From Bradyrhizobium ottawaense (GTDB lineage: Bacteria > Pseudomonadota > Alphaproteobacteria > Rhizobiales > Xanthobacteraceae), in NCBI RefSeq assembly GCF_900099825.1, contig NZ_LT629693.1:4103001-4167000 (forward strand): a stretch of DNA of 64,000 nucleotides. The letters run 5' to 3'. Below the pieces are notes generated by a model. The model did not search any database. It worked only from the letters and a program-made list of their open reading frames with translations, and was not told the origin of the DNA. A program made the position numbers and the translations under genes. Within the stretch, counting starts at the first letter, position 1; each line of letters starts with the position of its first letter. Shown here piece by piece: positions 62,772 to 64,000 of the stretch.

Positions 62772-63206
62772 TTAGTGCGAAGGCGACCAGCCGGGTGCGG
62801 CCAATTCAAATTTTGCAAACTCGAATCCCGGCGCCACGGTGCAGCCGACCAGCGTCCATTCGCCGCTGCTCTGCGCCGCCTGCCAGGCGTGCGCGGGCAC
62901 GACCGCCTGCGGTACTTCTCCGGCAACGAGATCAGATCCGAGCGTCACGCGGCGCTGTCCGCCGTCGTCGGCGATTTGCAACATCAGCGCGTCGCCGGCG
63001 TAATAGTGCCAGACTTCCACCGCATCGACGCGATGCCAGTGCGAGCGTTCGCCGCGTGCCAGCAGGAAATAGATCGCGGTGGAGCGCGAACGCCCGCTGC
63101 TGTCGACACTGGCGTCGCGAAACGTCTCGCGATAGTGCCCGCCTTCCGGATGCGGCTTCAGTTCGAGCCGCTTGATGATCTCGGCTGCCGCTGTCGGGAT
63201 CGCCAT
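62772..63206 (-). CDS. DUF985 cupin-domain protein
   Basis: A 144-residue small barrel protein. The features are IIKRLELKPHPEGGHYRETFRD at the start, STAIYFLLARGERSHWHRVDAVEVWHYYAGDALML in the centre (the metal-binding-type His residues), and LVGCTVAPGFEFAKFELAAPGW at the end, all typical of DUF985. It may bind metal and a sugar-like ligand, but the role is unknown. Its ATG overlaps the gloB stop (TGATG), so it is translated from the gloB message. Confidence 0.88.
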   Translation of the reverse strand: MAIPTAAAEIIKRLELKPHPEGGHYRETFRDASVDSSGRSRSTAIYFLLARGERSHWHRVDAVEVWHYYAGDALMLQIADDGGQRRVTLGSDLVAGEVPQAVVPAHAWQAAQSSGEWTLVGCTVAPGFEFAKFELAAPGWSPSH

Positions 63207-63973
63207 CAGGACTTGTTCTTGCGTTCGCGCAGTTCGCCGAACACCTCGGCGGCGCCGGCGCCCTTCATGTGCAGTTTCACTGCTACGGAAGCATCGTCCG
63301 CGCGAAGGAACACGTTGGCCTTTTTCTCTTCGCCCAGCAGCACCGGGATCGTCGGCTTGTTTTCCGCGCGCAGCCGCGTCACTTCCGCGGCACGCGCCTG
63401 CAGTGCCGGATTGTCCGACTCGACGGTCAGCGCGAACTTGACGTTGGAGGCGGTATATTCGTGGCCGCAATAGAGTTTGAAATCGTCCGGCAGCGCGCGC
63501 AGCTTCAGCAGCGAATCCCACATCATCGGGTAGGTTCCCTCGAACACCCGGCCGCAGCCGATCGAGAACAGCGTGTCGGCGGCAAACAGCGCCTTCTCGC
63601 TGTCGAACACATAGGAGATGTGGTCGAGCGTATGGCCCGGCGTTTCCAGCACCCGCGCCAACAGGCCGCCGACCTTGACGACGTCGCCATGGGCGGCGCG
63701 CAGATCGACATTGGCGATCGAGGCTGTCTTGTCGTGCGGCGCCACGACGCGGCAATTGTATTTCCGCTTCAGTTCGGCGACGCCGCCGACATGGTCATGA
63801 TGGTGATGGGTGATGAGGATATCCGTCAGCGCCCAGCCCTCGCGCTCCAGCGCCTTGATGATCGGGGCGGCTTCCGGTGCGTCGATCGACGCGGTAGCCT
63901 TGGTCGCGGGATCGTGGATCAAATAGCCGAAATTGTCGCTGAGACAGGTGAAAGTACGAATTTCCGCGGCCAT
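63206..63973 (-). CDS. gloB: Hydroxyacylglutathione hydrolase (glyoxalase II)
   Basis: A 255-residue metallo-beta-lactamase-fold enzyme from the ATG at 63971-63973 behind CGGAG (a GTG six bases earlier is possible). The metal site is THHHHDHVGG; further ligands are His in ETPGHTLDHISY, Asp in FAADTLFSIGCGR and His in LYCGHEYTASN. The glutathione-binding CGRVFEG region is present. It hydrolyses S-D-lactoylglutathione to D-lactate and glutathione in methylglyoxal detoxification. The DUF985 gene overlaps its end. The gene is complete: 27 bases remain before the window edge. Confidence 0.94.
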   Translation of the reverse strand: MAAEIRTFTCLSDNFGYLIHDPATKATASIDAPEAAPIIKALEREGWALTDILITHHHHDHVGGVAELKRKYNCRVVAPHDKTASIANVDLRAAHGDVVKVGGLLARVLETPGHTLDHISYVFDSEKALFAADTLFSIGCGRVFEGTYPMMWDSLLKLRALPDDFKLYCGHEYTASNVKFALTVESDNPALQARAAEVTRLRAENKPTIPVLLGEEKKANVFLRADDASVAVKLHMKGAGAAEVFGELRERKNKS

Positions 63974-64000
63974 GATCACTCCGTAAGTAAGGCGGTTAAC

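Noticed and set aside
62772..63755. 327-codon minus-strand frame ending in the DUF985 protein
   Set aside because: Its first 180 codons are an out-of-frame reading of gloB; the cupin starts at the ATG overlapping the gloB stop.

Overview
The window is 64 kb of GC-rich alphaproteobacterial chromosome, most likely Bradyrhizobium or a close relative in the Nitrobacteraceae. The basis is the gene content (glnD, mutS, phaR divergent from phaAB, ispA/mtgA/rpmF, zur, pcaHG) and several short palindromic intergenic repeat families that I know from these genomes. This is inference from content, not a database match. I saw no rRNA, no convincing tRNA, no CRISPR array, no transposase and no phage genes.

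Layout. 1-3.1 kb: two tandem paralogous branched-chain-amino-acid-type (LivK-like) binding proteins (the first runs off the left edge) and a small membrane protein. 3.2-16.5 kb: housekeeping genes (thioesterase, O6-alkylguanine repair, glnD, mutS) around a sulfonate/nitrate-type ABC operon with an OsmC gene. 15.3-19.6 kb: an aromatic/hydroaromatic catabolic block, with 3-oxoadipyl-CoA thiolase, protocatechuate 3,4-dioxygenase (pcaHG), a stump of a flavoprotein gene, a type II dehydroquinase homologue with two changed active-site positions, and shikimate/quinate dehydrogenase. 19.7-24.9 kb: an ArsR-SRPBCC-GyrI operon, a marR-emrA-emrB efflux operon and zur. 25-31 kb: transporters, then three consecutive secreted cell-wall genes (a putative lytic transglycosylase-like protein, an amidase and a VanX-type dipeptidase).

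31-41.8 kb is the clearest accessory region. A mercury uptake module (merR, merT, merP and a Cys-rich ORF, with no merA in view) is followed by doxX and a six-gene catabolic cluster (CocE-type hydrolase, enoyl-CoA hydratase, acyl-CoA ligase, FAD monooxygenase, MFS transporter, TetR regulator). The cluster is preceded by a perfect 20-bp palindrome. A fragment of a roughly 0.5-kb interspersed repeat lies left of the cluster and a complete copy lies right of it, in the same orientation, which suggests insertion or rearrangement through the repeat.

41.8-64 kb: rhodanese, ispG, a TauD-type dioxygenase with a Rieske oxygenase, a CPA1 antiporter, small stress-type genes, a secreted caspase-fold protein, ispA, mtgA, rpmF, an EAL phosphodiesterase with a degenerate GGDEF domain, phaR/phaA/phaB for polyhydroxybutyrate, a DMT transporter, a flavin reductase-like protein, a DUF985 cupin and gloB.

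Most intergenic gaps carry inverted-repeat elements of a few recurring families. They are listed individually because several lie inside operons or where a terminator would be expected.
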